Origin: JBBDIX01 sp050486225
GTDB lineage: Bacteria; Actinomycetota; Nitriliruptoria; Nitriliruptorales; Nitriliruptoraceae
NCBI GenBank assembly: GCA_050486225.1
Contig: JBJHCV010000007.1
Coordinates: 97,071-161,070, forward strand
Length of the DNA: 64,000 nucleotides
Direction: 5' to 3'
The first letter of the stretch is position 1, and every line of letters begins with the position of its first letter. A model generated the notes under the pieces. That model did no database searches, was not told the DNA's origin, and worked only from the letters and a program-made list of their open reading frames with translations. Made by a program: the position numbers and the translations under genes. Shown here in pieces: positions 54,636 to 63,498 of the stretch.

Positions 54636-55993
54636 ACGTTGCCCGCCCCGTCACGCACGAACCCGACGAGCGTGACACCGAACCGCTGGGCGGTGCGCAC
54701 CGCGAGGTCCGTCGGCGCCCCGACGGCGACGATCACGCCGATGCCCGCCATCACGGCCTTGGCGACCAGTTCGAACCCGACCCGACCGGACAGCACCGCG
54801 ACGTGACCGGCGAGCGGCAGGGACCGGTCCAGGACGTGCACACCGATTGCAGCGTCCAGGGCGTTGTGCCGGCCCACGTCCTCGCGCAGGGTGACCAGCC
54901 TCCCGTCGGCGGTGAACAGGCCGGTGGCGTGCAGCCCTCCGGTGGCCTCGAACTCGGGTTGGGCGCCACGAAGCGCGTCGGGCAGTCCGGCAAGCACCGA
55001 CCAGGACACGCGGGTGGCGTCGTCGACTGGCTCGGCGCGCATGGCGAGCTCGTCGATCGATGCCCGGCCGCACACGCCGCACGACGCCGTGGCGACCGAC
55101 ATCCGGCGTGCACCTGCGTCGAGGTCCACCGGGCCGACCAGGTGCACGGTGACCTGGTCGTCGGGCCGTGCCAGGCCGACCGGGTCGCCGGAGGTGATCC
55201 GCACGATCTGGTCGGGCGTCGCCAGGCCTTCGGTGACGACCCAGCCGGCCGCGAGCTCGACGTCGTTGCCGGGGGTGCGCAGGGTGGTGACCACCGCGAC
55301 CGCAGGCTGGTCCGCCCCTGTCACGCGGATCTCCAGGGGTTCCTCGATGACGACGTGGTCGTCGCGCATGGTGGAGGATGAGCCGTCGTGACGCTCCACC
55401 TCGACGGCTCGGCGACGTGTCACGGCGGGTCGGGCGAGGTCCTCGGGGGTGTCGACGTCGAGGGTGGTGCGCCCGTCGGGATCGAGGGAACGCCAGTCGG
55501 CCAGCGCGACCGTCAGGTGCTCTCCCAGCCGCGTCGCGCGACGTTCGCCGGCGTCGAGCATCCCCGTGACCTTCGCGAGCGCGGCGGTGCGCCACGCCGA
55601 CACGAGCGGTTGGCCGGGATCGAGCAGTGCGACGTCGGCCGCAGGATCTGCCTCGAGCGCGTCGAGCAGGGTCCTGAGCACGGCCGGGGACAACCACGGG
55701 TGGTCGACGGCGACCACGACCACCACGTCGCTGGACGCGTGGTGCAACGCGGTCTCGATCCCTCCGAGAGGTCCGTGGCCCGGGCGCCGATCGGCGACCA
55801 CGCCGATCCCGGTGAGCCGCTCGTCCCGCTGCGCTCCGAGCGATCCGACGACGACCACCTCGTCGCACAGTTCGCGCAGCGCGTCCACCGCGCGGACCAG
55901 CAGCGGTCGCCCGTCGACATGCACCCAACGCTTGTCGCGTCCCATCCGTCGTGACGCGCCGCCGGCCAGCACCGCCCCGGTGACCTGTCCCAT
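54566..55993 (-). CDS. Fusion of molybdenum cofactor guanylyltransferase (MobA) and sulfurtransferase FdhD
   Basis: 475 residues. Residues 1-200 are MobA-like: GAVLAGGASRRMGRDKRW (nucleotide loop), DHPWLSPAVL and LDVDTPEDL. Residues about 205-460 are FdhD: VIEEPLEIRV, the active-site CGVCGRAS and VTLREDVGRHNALDAAIG. MobA would add GMP to molybdopterin; FdhD transfers sulfur to the cofactor, as formate dehydrogenases require. ATG at 55991-55993. The convergent 70-base overlap with the iron-sulfur subunit gene affects only the variable C-terminal tail. Confidence 0.9.
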   Translation of the reverse strand: MGQVTGAVLAGGASRRMGRDKRWVHVDGRPLLVRAVDALRELCDEVVVVGSLGAQRDERLTGIGVVADRRPGHGPLGGIETALHHASSDVVVVVAVDHPWLSPAVLRTLLDALEADPAADVALLDPGQPLVSAWRTAALAKVTGMLDAGERRATRLGEHLTVALADWRSLDPDGRTTLDVDTPEDLARPAVTRRRAVEVERHDGSSSTMRDDHVVIEEPLEIRVTGADQPAVAVVTTLRTPGNDVELAAGWVVTEGLATPDQIVRITSGDPVGLARPDDQVTVHLVGPVDLDAGARRMSVATASCGVCGRASIDELAMRAEPVDDATRVSWSVLAGLPDALRGAQPEFEATGGLHATGLFTADGRLVTLREDVGRHNALDAAIGVHVLDRSLPLAGHVAVLSGRVGFELVAKAVMAGIGVIVAVGAPTDLAVRTAQRFGVTLVGFVRDGAGNVYTGPDRLAARSTSSTGVDSSRS

Positions 55994-56060
55994 CCGTCCC
56001 CCGGTTCGTGCCGTCGAGGAGCAACGTAACCTGCCGGGCATCCCGCAGCACAGGAGAGGC

Positions 56061-56327
56061 ATGGATCCCGACGTCTGGTTCGACCGGCTCGCGACCGAAC
56101 TCGCCCACCGCGTGGAGGTCGACGACGACGAGCGGACCCTGCTGCTCGACCTCGCCAGGGTGGCCGCCCACACGAGCGAGCGCTGGACCGCGCCCGTGTC
56201 GACGTGGATCGCCGGCACGGCGCTCGGAGCACTGAACCGGGACGACCGTGTTGCCCGGCTGCGGGAACTGGTGGCGACGCTCGACGACGCGCCGTCGGAC
56301 GCGGGGGACGCTGGATCCTCGTCGTGA
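56061..56327 (+). CDS. DUF6457-like small protein
   Basis: 88 residues, with DPDVWFDRLATELAHRVEV, LLLDLARVAAHTSERWTAPV and STWIAGTAL. This pattern occurs in a small actinobacterial family usually encoded next to or fused with MobA, so a role in molybdenum cofactor handling is plausible but unproven. ATG with GGAGAGG just upstream. Divergent from mobA-fdhD; overlaps the S9 peptidase start by 4 bases. Confidence 0.72.
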   Translation: MDPDVWFDRLATELAHRVEVDDDERTLLLDLARVAAHTSERWTAPVSTWIAGTALGALNRDDRVARLRELVATLDDAPSDAGDAGSSS

Positions 56328-58144
56328 CCGACATCCGCGACTACCTCCGGATCCGCACGGCGACGCCGGGCAGCTGGTCGCCCGAAGGCGATCGACTGCT
56401 GGTGTCGAGTGACCTGTCGGGCACCCAGCAGGTCCACCGGCTGGACACCGACCTGGACCTGCCGGTCGCGACGGGCGACCTGCCGGCTGTCACCCGTCTG
56501 GACGAGCCCGCGGGTGCCGGGTACCTGCCTACCGAGTCACGTCTGCTCGTCGTCGTGGACGCAGGCGGCAACGAGCGCACCCAGATCCTGATGGGTGACG
56601 ACACACCGACCGACCCGTACCGGTCAACGGCCGATCTCGAACCGGTCGTCGTCGACCCCGACCACATCCACCAGCCCGGTGGCGTGTCCAGGGACGGAAC
56701 CCTGCTCGCGTACTCGACGAACCGACGCAACGGCGTGGACTTCGACGTGTGGATCCACACCTTTGCGTCCGGGCAGCACGAGTCGGTCCACGCACCGGGT
56801 GGGTGGGCGTCGGCGGCCGGCTTCGATCCGACGGGCCGGATCGTGGCGGTGAGCTCACCGACCACGGAACCCGGCGACAACCGCCTGCACCTGCTCGACC
56901 TCGACACGCGTGACACCGTCGAACTGGCCCCGCACGAACCGAGTGCGTCCGTGGGCGCACCCAGCTGGCTGCCGGACGGCGAGTCGTTCTTCTTCGCGAC
57001 CGACGTGGGACGGGAGTTCACCGGCGTCGCGCGGGGGAGTCGTGATGGCGACTGGGAGATCGTGGTCGACGGCGACTGGGACACGGGCTGCCTCGTCGAC
57101 TGGACGGGACGCCACCTGCTCGTCGCGAGCAACGTCGACGGGGTCAGTCGGGCCTGGTTGCACGACCCGGTCACCCTGGAGGTGCGCCACGAGGTGCCGC
57201 TGCCGGGCGACGGTGTCGTGTCGAACTGGCGGTTCAGCCGCGACGGCCGATGGCTCAGCCTCGGCTACTCGTCACCACTCGTGCCCGGTGACGCGTGGCG
57301 GGTCGACACCGACTCCGGAGCGCTCGAACGGCTCACCGTGAGTCCGGGCGACGTCGACCCGTCGACGTTCGTGGACGCGGAGAAGGTGCGCATCCCGTCG
57401 TTCGACGGGCTGGAGATCCCGCTGTTCGTGTTCCGGCCACGCGGGTCGCGTGGCAGCCTGCCGGTCGTCGTCATCATCCACGGGGGCCCGGAGAGCCAGT
57501 ACCGGCCGTCGTTCTCCGCGGTGGCCCAGTACCTGGTGGCGCAGGGGTTCGCGGTGGTCGCCCCCAATGTCCGGGGGTCCACCGGGTACGGCCGCACGTT
57601 CCAGCACCTGGACGACGTGGAGAAGCGGTTCGACGCCATCGCCGACCTCGCGGCCATCCACGACTGGCTCGCGACCCAGCCGGACCTCGACGAGGAGCGC
57701 GCCGCACTCCACGGGGCCTCCTACGGCGGCTACATGGTGCTCGCAGGGCTCGCGTTCCAGCCGGAGCGGTGGGCTGCCGGCGTCGACATCGTCGGCATGT
57801 CGAACCTCGAGTCGTTCCTCGAGAACACGGCTGTGTGGCGTCGCCCGTTCCGTGAACGCGAGTACGGGTCGGACCCGCAGCTGCTCGCGAGCCTGTCTCC
57901 GATCCACCGCGTCGACGACATCCGGGCGCCGCTGTTCATCGTCCACGGTGCGAACGACCCGCGGGTGCCCCTGAGTGAGGCCGAACAGATCCACGCCGCC
58001 GTGGAGGACAGCGTCCTGCGGGTCTACGACGACGAGGGTCACGGTCTCTCTCGGCTCGACAACCGCATCGACTGCTACCCGCGCATCGCGTCATTCCTGC
58101 GCGACGCCCTCGGCGGGATGGACCGCGACGGTCAGCGCGCCTGA
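56324..58144 (+). CDS. S9-family serine peptidase (prolyl oligopeptidase-like)
   Basis: 606 residues. An N-terminal beta-propeller of about 350 residues (repeats such as SWSPEGDRLLVSSD, SRDGTLLAYSTNR and SWLPDGESFFFATD) precedes the alpha/beta hydrolase domain with VVIIHGGPESQYRP, nucleophile HGASYGGYM, Asp in VHGANDPRVPL and His in DDEGHGLS. It cleaves short peptides in the cytoplasm; no signal peptide. GTG start overlaps the DUF6457 stop (GTGA). Its end overlaps the convergent SAF gene by 54 bases. Confidence 0.92.
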   Translation: MTDIRDYLRIRTATPGSWSPEGDRLLVSSDLSGTQQVHRLDTDLDLPVATGDLPAVTRLDEPAGAGYLPTESRLLVVVDAGGNERTQILMGDDTPTDPYRSTADLEPVVVDPDHIHQPGGVSRDGTLLAYSTNRRNGVDFDVWIHTFASGQHESVHAPGGWASAAGFDPTGRIVAVSSPTTEPGDNRLHLLDLDTRDTVELAPHEPSASVGAPSWLPDGESFFFATDVGREFTGVARGSRDGDWEIVVDGDWDTGCLVDWTGRHLLVASNVDGVSRAWLHDPVTLEVRHEVPLPGDGVVSNWRFSRDGRWLSLGYSSPLVPGDAWRVDTDSGALERLTVSPGDVDPSTFVDAEKVRIPSFDGLEIPLFVFRPRGSRGSLPVVVIIHGGPESQYRPSFSAVAQYLVAQGFAVVAPNVRGSTGYGRTFQHLDDVEKRFDAIADLAAIHDWLATQPDLDEERAALHGASYGGYMVLAGLAFQPERWAAGVDIVGMSNLESFLENTAVWRRPFREREYGSDPQLLASLSPIHRVDDIRAPLFIVHGANDPRVPLSEAEQIHAAVEDSVLRVYDDEGHGLSRLDNRIDCYPRIASFLRDALGGMDRDGQRA

Positions 58145-58735
58145 CGAGGCTGCTGCGGCCACGGGAGCGGCCCGGGCAGTCGCCACCGCGACCCACACGA
58201 CGTCGTCGGTGCGCGCGATGACCAGCGCGCCCGTCGCCAGCATCGTCGCGTCACGCGCGACCAGGTCGAGGCGGGTGCCCACCGGGACCCCGGAGACCAG
58301 CGCAGGGTCCATCGGCACCGCGACGCTGTCGGGCGGGACCAGTCCAGAGATCCCCGCCGCCGTGACGTGCTGGTCGGTGACCACGCCTCCGGCGACCACG
58401 GGCACGTGCACGGTCCGTCCGACGGCGTCCGACAGGGTCGCGAGCGCGTCCGGCGGCGTCACGTCGCGGGGGCGTCGCACAGGTGCGACGTCGTACGTGT
58501 CGATGGCCGTGCCGGCCTCCAGCGGGCGCGTCGCCACGAGGGTGTCGACCGGTGGTCCGAACGGACCAAGCGCCGTTCGCACGGTCCCGGCCGACAGCGC
58601 GACGGTCACGACGGTGAGCGCCACCACCGCGCGCGTCCGTGGGCGCGCACGCCACCAGTGCTCGGCAAGACCGTCGAGGGCGCGCGGCAGGGCGACGGGT
58701 GGCCCGTCGAGGCGGAGTCGGAGGTCGCGAGGCAT
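58091..58735 (-). CDS. SAF-domain membrane-anchored protein (CpaB/RcpC-like)
   Basis: 214 residues. One membrane segment (about 38-56) is followed by a SAF domain (LVATRPLEAGTAIDTYDVAPV, PVVAGGVVTDQHV, DSVAVPMD). Similar proteins stand near fmdB-type genes in other actinobacteria and in Flp pilus loci as CpaB; no pilus genes are present here, so that role is not supported. ATG at 58733-58735. The C-terminal tail is Ala-rich and overlaps the S9 peptidase gene antisense. Confidence 0.75.
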   Translation of the reverse strand: MPRDLRLRLDGPPVALPRALDGLAEHWWRARPRTRAVVALTVVTVALSAGTVRTALGPFGPPVDTLVATRPLEAGTAIDTYDVAPVRRPRDVTPPDALATLSDAVGRTVHVPVVAGGVVTDQHVTAAGISGLVPPDSVAVPMDPALVSGVPVGTRLDLVARDATMLATGALVIARTDDVVWVAVATARAAPVAAAASSGALTVAVHPAEGVAQE

Positions 58736-58873
58736 GGTGCGCAGTGCACCACGATCGGACGGTGTCGCGCCCGGGACGCCGGTCGTCCCTGGGGACGACG
58801 GCACCCCGCCGCGCAGTCCGACGCGCGACCGTGCCCGGACCTCAGCGGCCCGATCGGTCGAGCGGCAGGGCCG

Positions 58874-59260
58874 TCAGGCCGACTTCCGCTCCGGGGTGGA
58901 CGCCGAACTCGAGGTGCTCGAGGTGGAACCCTTCCCGGACGTGCTCGATCCCTTCGAGTCTCCGGTCGAGGCCTTCGACCCGCCGGTCGACCCGGTCGAG
59001 GTCTCGGCCTTCGTCGTGGACTTCGTGTCGGAACCTCCTGCCGATGCGGTGTCGGAGGACGCCGGTGCGGATCCCGATCCGGAGGATGCGTAGTCCTTGA
59101 TGTGCCACCCGGAACCCTTGAAGATGATTCCGGCGGCGGAGAAGACCTTGCGCAGTTCACCGCTGCACGCCGGGCACTCGGTCAGTGCCTCGTCGTGGAA
59201 GGACTGGACGACCTCGAGGTGTTCCTCGCAGTCACGACACGCATACTCGTACGTCGGCAT
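58874..59260 (-). CDS. FmdB-family zinc-ribbon protein, similar to the chaperone Ruc (Rv0991c)
   Basis: 128 residues. MPTYEYACRDCEEHLEVVQSF and CPACSGELRKVF form a four-Cys zinc ribbon. From about residue 60 the protein is a disordered Ser/Gly/Thr/Lys tail. Mycobacterial Rv0991c has this build, is reported as a redox-regulated chaperone (Ruc) and is HrcA/heat-shock controlled. Here a CIRCE element 58 bases upstream and the neighbouring cyclo-ligase, galU and moeA genes in the same order support the equivalence. ATG at 59258-59260. Confidence 0.85.
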   Translation of the reverse strand: MPTYEYACRDCEEHLEVVQSFHDEALTECPACSGELRKVFSAAGIIFKGSGWHIKDYASSGSGSAPASSDTASAGGSDTKSTTKAETSTGSTGGSKASTGDSKGSSTSGKGSTSSTSSSASTPERKSA

Positions 59261-59317
59261 CGTCAGCGCTCCAGGGGGTCGCGGGGCTCGCGCGGGCTCA
59301 CGGTCGAGGGCGAGGCA

Positions 59318-59344
59318 TTGGCACTCGGCCACATCGAGTGCCAA
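59318..59344. promoter_or_regulatory. CIRCE element (HrcA operator)
   Basis: TTGGCACTC-N9-GAGTGCCAA, against the CIRCE consensus TTAGCACTC-N9-GAGTGCTAA; the symmetry extends to 12-base arms (59316-59346). It is 58-84 bases upstream of the FmdB-type gene, which it should place under heat-shock control by HrcA. Confidence 0.9.
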
Positions 59345-59428
59345 TGATGCCGTGGGAGGCCTCGCGGCGCAAGCCGCCGGCCGTGCGGCCGACAGGACCG
59401 GCTCGTCGTGCCGGTCGCGGACGCGGGT

Positions 59429-60001
59429 TCAGCGCGAGAAGCGAAGCACCTGTGTCTCGGTCACCAGCGCGTGCATCTGCTGGTCCAACGCGTCGGAGGG
59501 CACCTCGTCGACGACCTGCACGTCGAACGCCACCGCGATGCGCGTGGCATCGATCGAGGCGAGGAACCGGTCGTAGAACCCGCGGCCCTGGCCGCAGCGT
59601 CGCCCGCCACGGTCGAACGCGATGCCGGGCACCACCACGACGTCGAGCGCCCGTGGGTCGACCGAATCGCCCTGCGGTTCGAGGATCCCGCGGTAGCCGC
59701 GTACAAGTGCGGTGTCGCCGGTGAACGCGACCACCTCGAGGTCGTCGCCTGCGACGCGAGGCAGGTGCACGTGGCCGCCTCGCTCACGGACGGTGTCGGC
59801 CAGCGCGAAGACGTCGACCTCCTCGTCCGACGCTCCGTAGAGGAGCACGGAGCCGGCGGCCTCGAACTCGGAGAGGCCGGCCACCTCGGCGCAGATGTCG
59901 GCGCTCGCGGCACGCCGCTGGGCCGGGTCGAGTCGAGCGCGCAGGTCACGGACGTCGCGCCGCAACGCGGCCTTGCGTTCGTGCAGTTCGTGACCGTCCA
60001 T
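59429..60001 (-). CDS. 5-formyltetrahydrofolate cyclo-ligase
   Basis: 190 residues. N-terminal basic helix ERKAALRRDVRDLRARLDP and the ATP/folate motif GRRCGQGRGFYDRFL identify the enzyme, which converts 5-formyl-THF to 5,10-methenyl-THF with ATP. ATG at 59999-60001. Divergent from galU with 69 bases between starts. The next gene on its strand, the FmdB-type gene, has its own CIRCE promoter. Confidence 0.93.
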   Translation of the reverse strand: MDGHELHERKAALRRDVRDLRARLDPAQRRAASADICAEVAGLSEFEAAGSVLLYGASDEEVDVFALADTVRERGGHVHLPRVAGDDLEVVAFTGDTALVRGYRGILEPQGDSVDPRALDVVVVPGIAFDRGGRRCGQGRGFYDRFLASIDATRIAVAFDVQVVDEVPSDALDQQMHALVTETQVLRFSR

Positions 60002-60070
60002 CTGGCCCCCGGCGTGCGCGGTCGCGCGAGTCTACGGTCGATAGGCTCGCCGGCGTCCAGGGAGGTGCCC

Positions 60071-60946
60071 GTGATCCGCAAGGCCGTGCTGCCCGTCGCC
60101 GGCCTCGGTACCCGTGCCCTGCCCGCGACCAAGGTGGTTCCCAAGGAACTGCTGCCTGTCGTCGACAGGCCGGCGATCCAGTACATGGTCGAGGAGTGCG
60201 CCCGCGCGGGACTCGACGACGTGCTGTTCGTCAACTCGGCCGGCAAGCACCTCATCGAGGACCACTTCGACCGCCTCACCGACCTCGAGGCGGCGCTCGA
60301 CGCCAGGGGCCGGGTCGCGGAGCTCGAGATGGTGCGGTCGCTCGCATCGTTGGCGACCATCCACAGTGTGCGCCAGCCCGAGCCCCTGGGCCTCGGCCAC
60401 GCGATCCTGATGGCCGCGAGCCATGTCGGTGACGAGGGATTCGCCGTGCTGCTCGGCGACGACATCGTCGATCCGAACTCGCCCTTCCTCGAGCGCATGA
60501 TCGACGTCCACGACCGGACCGGTCGAGCCGTGCTGGCCCTCATGGAGGTGCCTGACGACCAGACGTCGATGTACGGGATCGCGACGGTGGAGCCCACCGA
60601 CACTCCCGGAGTGCTCGACGTCACCGACCTCGTGGAGAAGCCGCCGCCGGGAAGTGCGCCGTCCAACCTCGCGGTGATCGGTCGCTACGTCCTGCCCGCG
60701 TCGATCTTCCCCGAACTCGAACGCACCCAGCCGGGCCGTGGAGGAGAGATCCAGGTGACTGACGCGCTGCGTGTGATGGCGCACCGTGAACCGATCGTCG
60801 GGGTGCTGCTCGACGTGCCTCGCCACGACATCGGGGACAGGCTCGGGTACCTGCAGGCGACGGTCGAACTCGCCGCCCAGCGGCCGGAGATCGGGGCCGA
60901 GTTCGTCGCGTGGCTGCGCGACTGGATCGCGGAGCAGCCGCGATGA
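60071..60946 (+). CDS. galU: UTP-glucose-1-phosphate uridylyltransferase
   Basis: 291 residues. AVLPVAGLGTRALPATKVVPKE is the nucleotide-binding loop; YMVEECARAG, LLGDDIVD and DLVEKPPPGSAPSN are further GalU motifs. It makes UDP-glucose for polysaccharides. GTG start with GGGAGG six bases upstream. The stop overlaps the moeA start (ATGA), so the genes are co-translated. Confidence 0.95.
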   Translation: MIRKAVLPVAGLGTRALPATKVVPKELLPVVDRPAIQYMVEECARAGLDDVLFVNSAGKHLIEDHFDRLTDLEAALDARGRVAELEMVRSLASLATIHSVRQPEPLGLGHAILMAASHVGDEGFAVLLGDDIVDPNSPFLERMIDVHDRTGRAVLALMEVPDDQTSMYGIATVEPTDTPGVLDVTDLVEKPPPGSAPSNLAVIGRYVLPASIFPELERTQPGRGGEIQVTDALRVMAHREPIVGVLLDVPRHDIGDRLGYLQATVELAAQRPEIGAEFVAWLRDWIAEQPR

Positions 60947-62205
60947 CCACCTTCGAGGGCCTGGGTCGCAGTGACGTCGTGACGTCCGACGAGATGGTGT
61001 CGGTGGAGGACCACCTCGCGGGGATCCTCGAACTGGTGCACACCGCGGAACCGATCGACCTGAGGCTCGTCGACGCGCTCGGGCTGGTCATCGCGCAGGA
61101 CGTCGTCAGTGAGGTGAGCATCCCGGCGTTCCCCAACTCGGCGATGGACGGCTACGCGGTGTCGTCGGCGGACCTCGCCCACGCGTCGCCCGAGGCGCCC
61201 GTGACCGTGCAGGTCGTCGGGGAGATCGTCGCCGGCGAGGCCGCACCCGTCGAGGTGGCTCCCGGGTCCGCCGCACGGATCATGACGGGCGCGCCCCTGC
61301 CGGTCGGTTCGGACGCCGTCGTCCCGGTCGAGGTGACCTCGAGTTCCGGCCCCGGTGACGTGACCTTCCGTGCGCCGGTCGAACGGGGTCGCCACGTCCG
61401 GTGGCCGGGGGAGGACCTCAAGCCTGGCCAGCCCCTCATCGCCCGGGGACGTCGCGTGACCCCCGCCGAGATTGCCGTGCTCGCGACCGCCGGGGTGACC
61501 CGGGTCACGTGCGTTCCGCCACCACGCGTCGTGACGATCTCCACCGGCAACGAACTGGTGCGTGCCGAGTCGGAGCCCGGACCCGGCCAGATCCGTGACA
61601 GCAACGGTCCGATGCTCACCACGATGGTGCGTGCCGCAGGCGGCCTGCCGTTCTCGGCCGGGATCGTCCCCGACGACCGTCGCGAGCTGATCCATGCGTT
61701 CGACACCAACAGCGGGCACGCGGACCTGTTCGTGTGCACCGGTGGTGCCAGCGCGGGAACGCTCGACCTCATGCCCGACGTGATCGCGGCACTCGGCGAG
61801 GTGTGGAAGGTCAAGGTCGCAATGCGGCCCGGGATGCCCCAGATCCGCGGTCGGATCGGTGGGGTGCCGGTCATCGGCCTGCCGGGGAATCCGGTGTCCG
61901 CGTTCGTCTCCTTCGAGGTGTTCGCCAGGCCCGCGATCCGGCGTCTGCAGGGTCGCCGTGACGTCGCTCGCCCGACGGTCACCGCGACGGTCACCGAGGC
62001 GCTCACCGCCCCCGAGGGCAAGCGCGGCTACTCGCGCGTGCGCCTGCGGCGTGACGGGGCGCGCTGGCTCGCGACACCGACCGGTCCGCAGGGCTCGCAC
62101 GTCACGTCGTCCATCGCTGCGGCCGACGGACTCGCGATCGTTCCCGAACACCTCACGGAGATCCCCGTCGGTGAGACGGTCACCGTGCAACTGCTGCTCG
62201 ACTGA
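60943..62205 (+). CDS. moeA: Molybdopterin molybdenumtransferase MoeA / gephyrin-like protein
   Basis: 420 residues. MoeA motifs: PAFPNSAMDGYAV, ARIMTGAPLPVGSDAVVPVE, ISTGNELV, GQIRDSNGPML, GGASAGTLDLM and RPGMPQIRG with GLPGNPVS. It inserts molybdenum into adenylated molybdopterin. In Corynebacterium the homologue Glp also acts in cell division with a membrane partner encoded nearby; a candidate partner follows at 62886. Starts inside the galU stop codon. Confidence 0.95.
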   Translation: MTTFEGLGRSDVVTSDEMVSVEDHLAGILELVHTAEPIDLRLVDALGLVIAQDVVSEVSIPAFPNSAMDGYAVSSADLAHASPEAPVTVQVVGEIVAGEAAPVEVAPGSAARIMTGAPLPVGSDAVVPVEVTSSSGPGDVTFRAPVERGRHVRWPGEDLKPGQPLIARGRRVTPAEIAVLATAGVTRVTCVPPPRVVTISTGNELVRAESEPGPGQIRDSNGPMLTTMVRAAGGLPFSAGIVPDDRRELIHAFDTNSGHADLFVCTGGASAGTLDLMPDVIAALGEVWKVKVAMRPGMPQIRGRIGGVPVIGLPGNPVSAFVSFEVFARPAIRRLQGRRDVARPTVTATVTEALTAPEGKRGYSRVRLRRDGARWLATPTGPQGSHVTSSIAAADGLAIVPEHLTEIPVGETVTVQLLLD

Positions 62206-62213
62206 CGGAACGG

Positions 62214-62705
62214 ATGGCCAACGTGGCGCAGTCGGACGATCTGACCCACCTCGACGCCGACGGGCACGCCCGCATGGTCGACGTGGGGGACAAGCAGGTG
62301 ACCGCGCGCGTCGCGGAGGCGGAGTGCCGCGTGGTGATGTCCCCGCAGACTGCGGCGCGACTGCTCGACGGGGACCTGCCCAAGGGCGATGCCCTGCCCG
62401 TCGTGCGGATCGCCGGGATCCAGGCGGCGAAGCGGACCCACGAACTGGTGCCGCTGTGCCACCCGCTCGCCCTCGACGGGGTCGAGGTCGACGTGAACGT
62501 GGACCCGGGCGGTGTCGCCCACATACGCACGCGAGTACGGGTCACGGGTCGCACCGGTGTGGAGATGGAGGCGCTCACCGCGGCGAGCGTCGCGGCGCTG
62601 ACCCTCTACGACATGGTCAAGGCGGTCCAACGGGACGTGGAGATCACCGATCTGCGCCTGGTCGCGAAGTCGGGTGGGCGCTCAGGCGACTACCGCCGCG
62701 ACTGA
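62214..62705 (+). CDS. moaC: Cyclic pyranopterin monophosphate synthase
   Basis: 163 residues, the family length. ARMVDVGDKQVTARVAEAE at the start, DLPKGDALPVVRIAGIQAAKRT, the LVPLCHPLALDGV signature and ALTLYDMVKAVQRDVEI with the catalytic Lys. With MoaA it makes cyclic pyranopterin monophosphate, the first step of molybdenum cofactor synthesis. It starts 8 bases after moeA and is followed by a strong hairpin. Confidence 0.96.
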   Translation: MANVAQSDDLTHLDADGHARMVDVGDKQVTARVAEAECRVVMSPQTAARLLDGDLPKGDALPVVRIAGIQAAKRTHELVPLCHPLALDGVEVDVNVDPGGVAHIRTRVRVTGRTGVEMEALTAASVAALTLYDMVKAVQRDVEITDLRLVAKSGGRSGDYRRD

Positions 62706-62733
62706 CGTCGCGTGCGGGTGACGCACGCGACGT
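62705..62733 (+). terminator. Intrinsic terminator of the galU-moeA-moaC operon
   Basis: Perfect 12-base stem ACGTCGCGTGCG / CGCACGCGACGT with a 5-base loop GGTGA, beginning at the last base of the moaC stop codon. No T-run, as is common in this GC range. Confidence 0.8.
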
Positions 62734-62885
62734 CTCGTCCGTGCACACCTGTACTTACAGACGTGTGACACATGCTTCCCCGGGGTGGACACGGGTGTTA
62801 TCTTCAGGACATTCCGCCGACCACGGCGGTGAAGACGGGATGTGGAGGCAACCCGTGGTGCTCCGGTGACGCAGGGATCGACCGC

Positions 62886-63383
62886 ATGAACGCCGCGCTG
62901 GTCGGTCTGCTCGTCGTCTCCGGGCTCGCCTGGGCGCTCCGCACGTGGCAGACCTCGCCGAGCGCGACGGTCGGAGGATTCGAGCGGACCATGGAAGCAC
63001 TCAGGAGCAACCGGTCAGGCGACGACCGCCACCCTGCGGCGGTGCGACTGCGTGAGCACCCGATGGTCGTCCAGCGGCGCGTCCGTTTCCTGAGGATGCT
63101 CGCCGCCACGGGTGTCGCCCTGCTGCTCGCCGTCGTGCTGCGCGGCGTGTTCTGGCTGCCGCTCGTGGCCATGGTCGTCGCCACCGGTTCCTACGTGGTG
63201 GTGCTCCGCCGCCTGAAGGTCCAACGCGACGAGGCGCGAAACGTCGTGCGCGAACTCCACCTCAACCCGCCGGACAGCCGCTCGCGCAGCCTCGTGGGCG
63301 CCGGCCGTGCCGCGGTCGGCGCAGAGATGATGCCCGACGGCTTTCCCAGCACGAGCGTGCGACTGCGGCGCTGGGACGACTGA
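62886..63383 (+). CDS. SepX/GlpR-like divisome membrane protein (candidate)
   Basis: 165 residues. An N-terminal membrane helix (about 2-18), a short linker with GGFERTMEALRSN, then a basic stretch and two closely spaced membrane helices (about 69-86 and 89-107) followed by a basic cytoplasmic tail. This topology and the place after galU-moeA match actinobacterial SepX (Streptomyces) and GlpR (Corynebacterium), membrane partners of the divisome and of gephyrin-like Glp. ATG at 62886. Identity is inferred from topology and synteny, not from strong sequence motifs. Confidence 0.6.
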   Translation: MNAALVGLLVVSGLAWALRTWQTSPSATVGGFERTMEALRSNRSGDDRHPAAVRLREHPMVVQRRVRFLRMLAATGVALLLAVVLRGVFWLPLVAMVVATGSYVVVLRRLKVQRDEARNVVRELHLNPPDSRSRSLVGAGRAAVGAEMMPDGFPSTSVRLRRWDD

Positions 63384-63498
63384 GCCGCCCCCACCGGACC
63401 ATCCCGGCCACGCGCCGGTCCGCGTTGGTCTCCCGCGCCCCCCAGCGGCTACCATCCGCGCCTGCTCGTGGGACCGATCGGTCCTCGCACGTCACCCC

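Noticed and set aside
58091..58735. SAF protein as Flp pilus CpaB
   Set aside because: No tad/flp genes are nearby, so only the domain is claimed.
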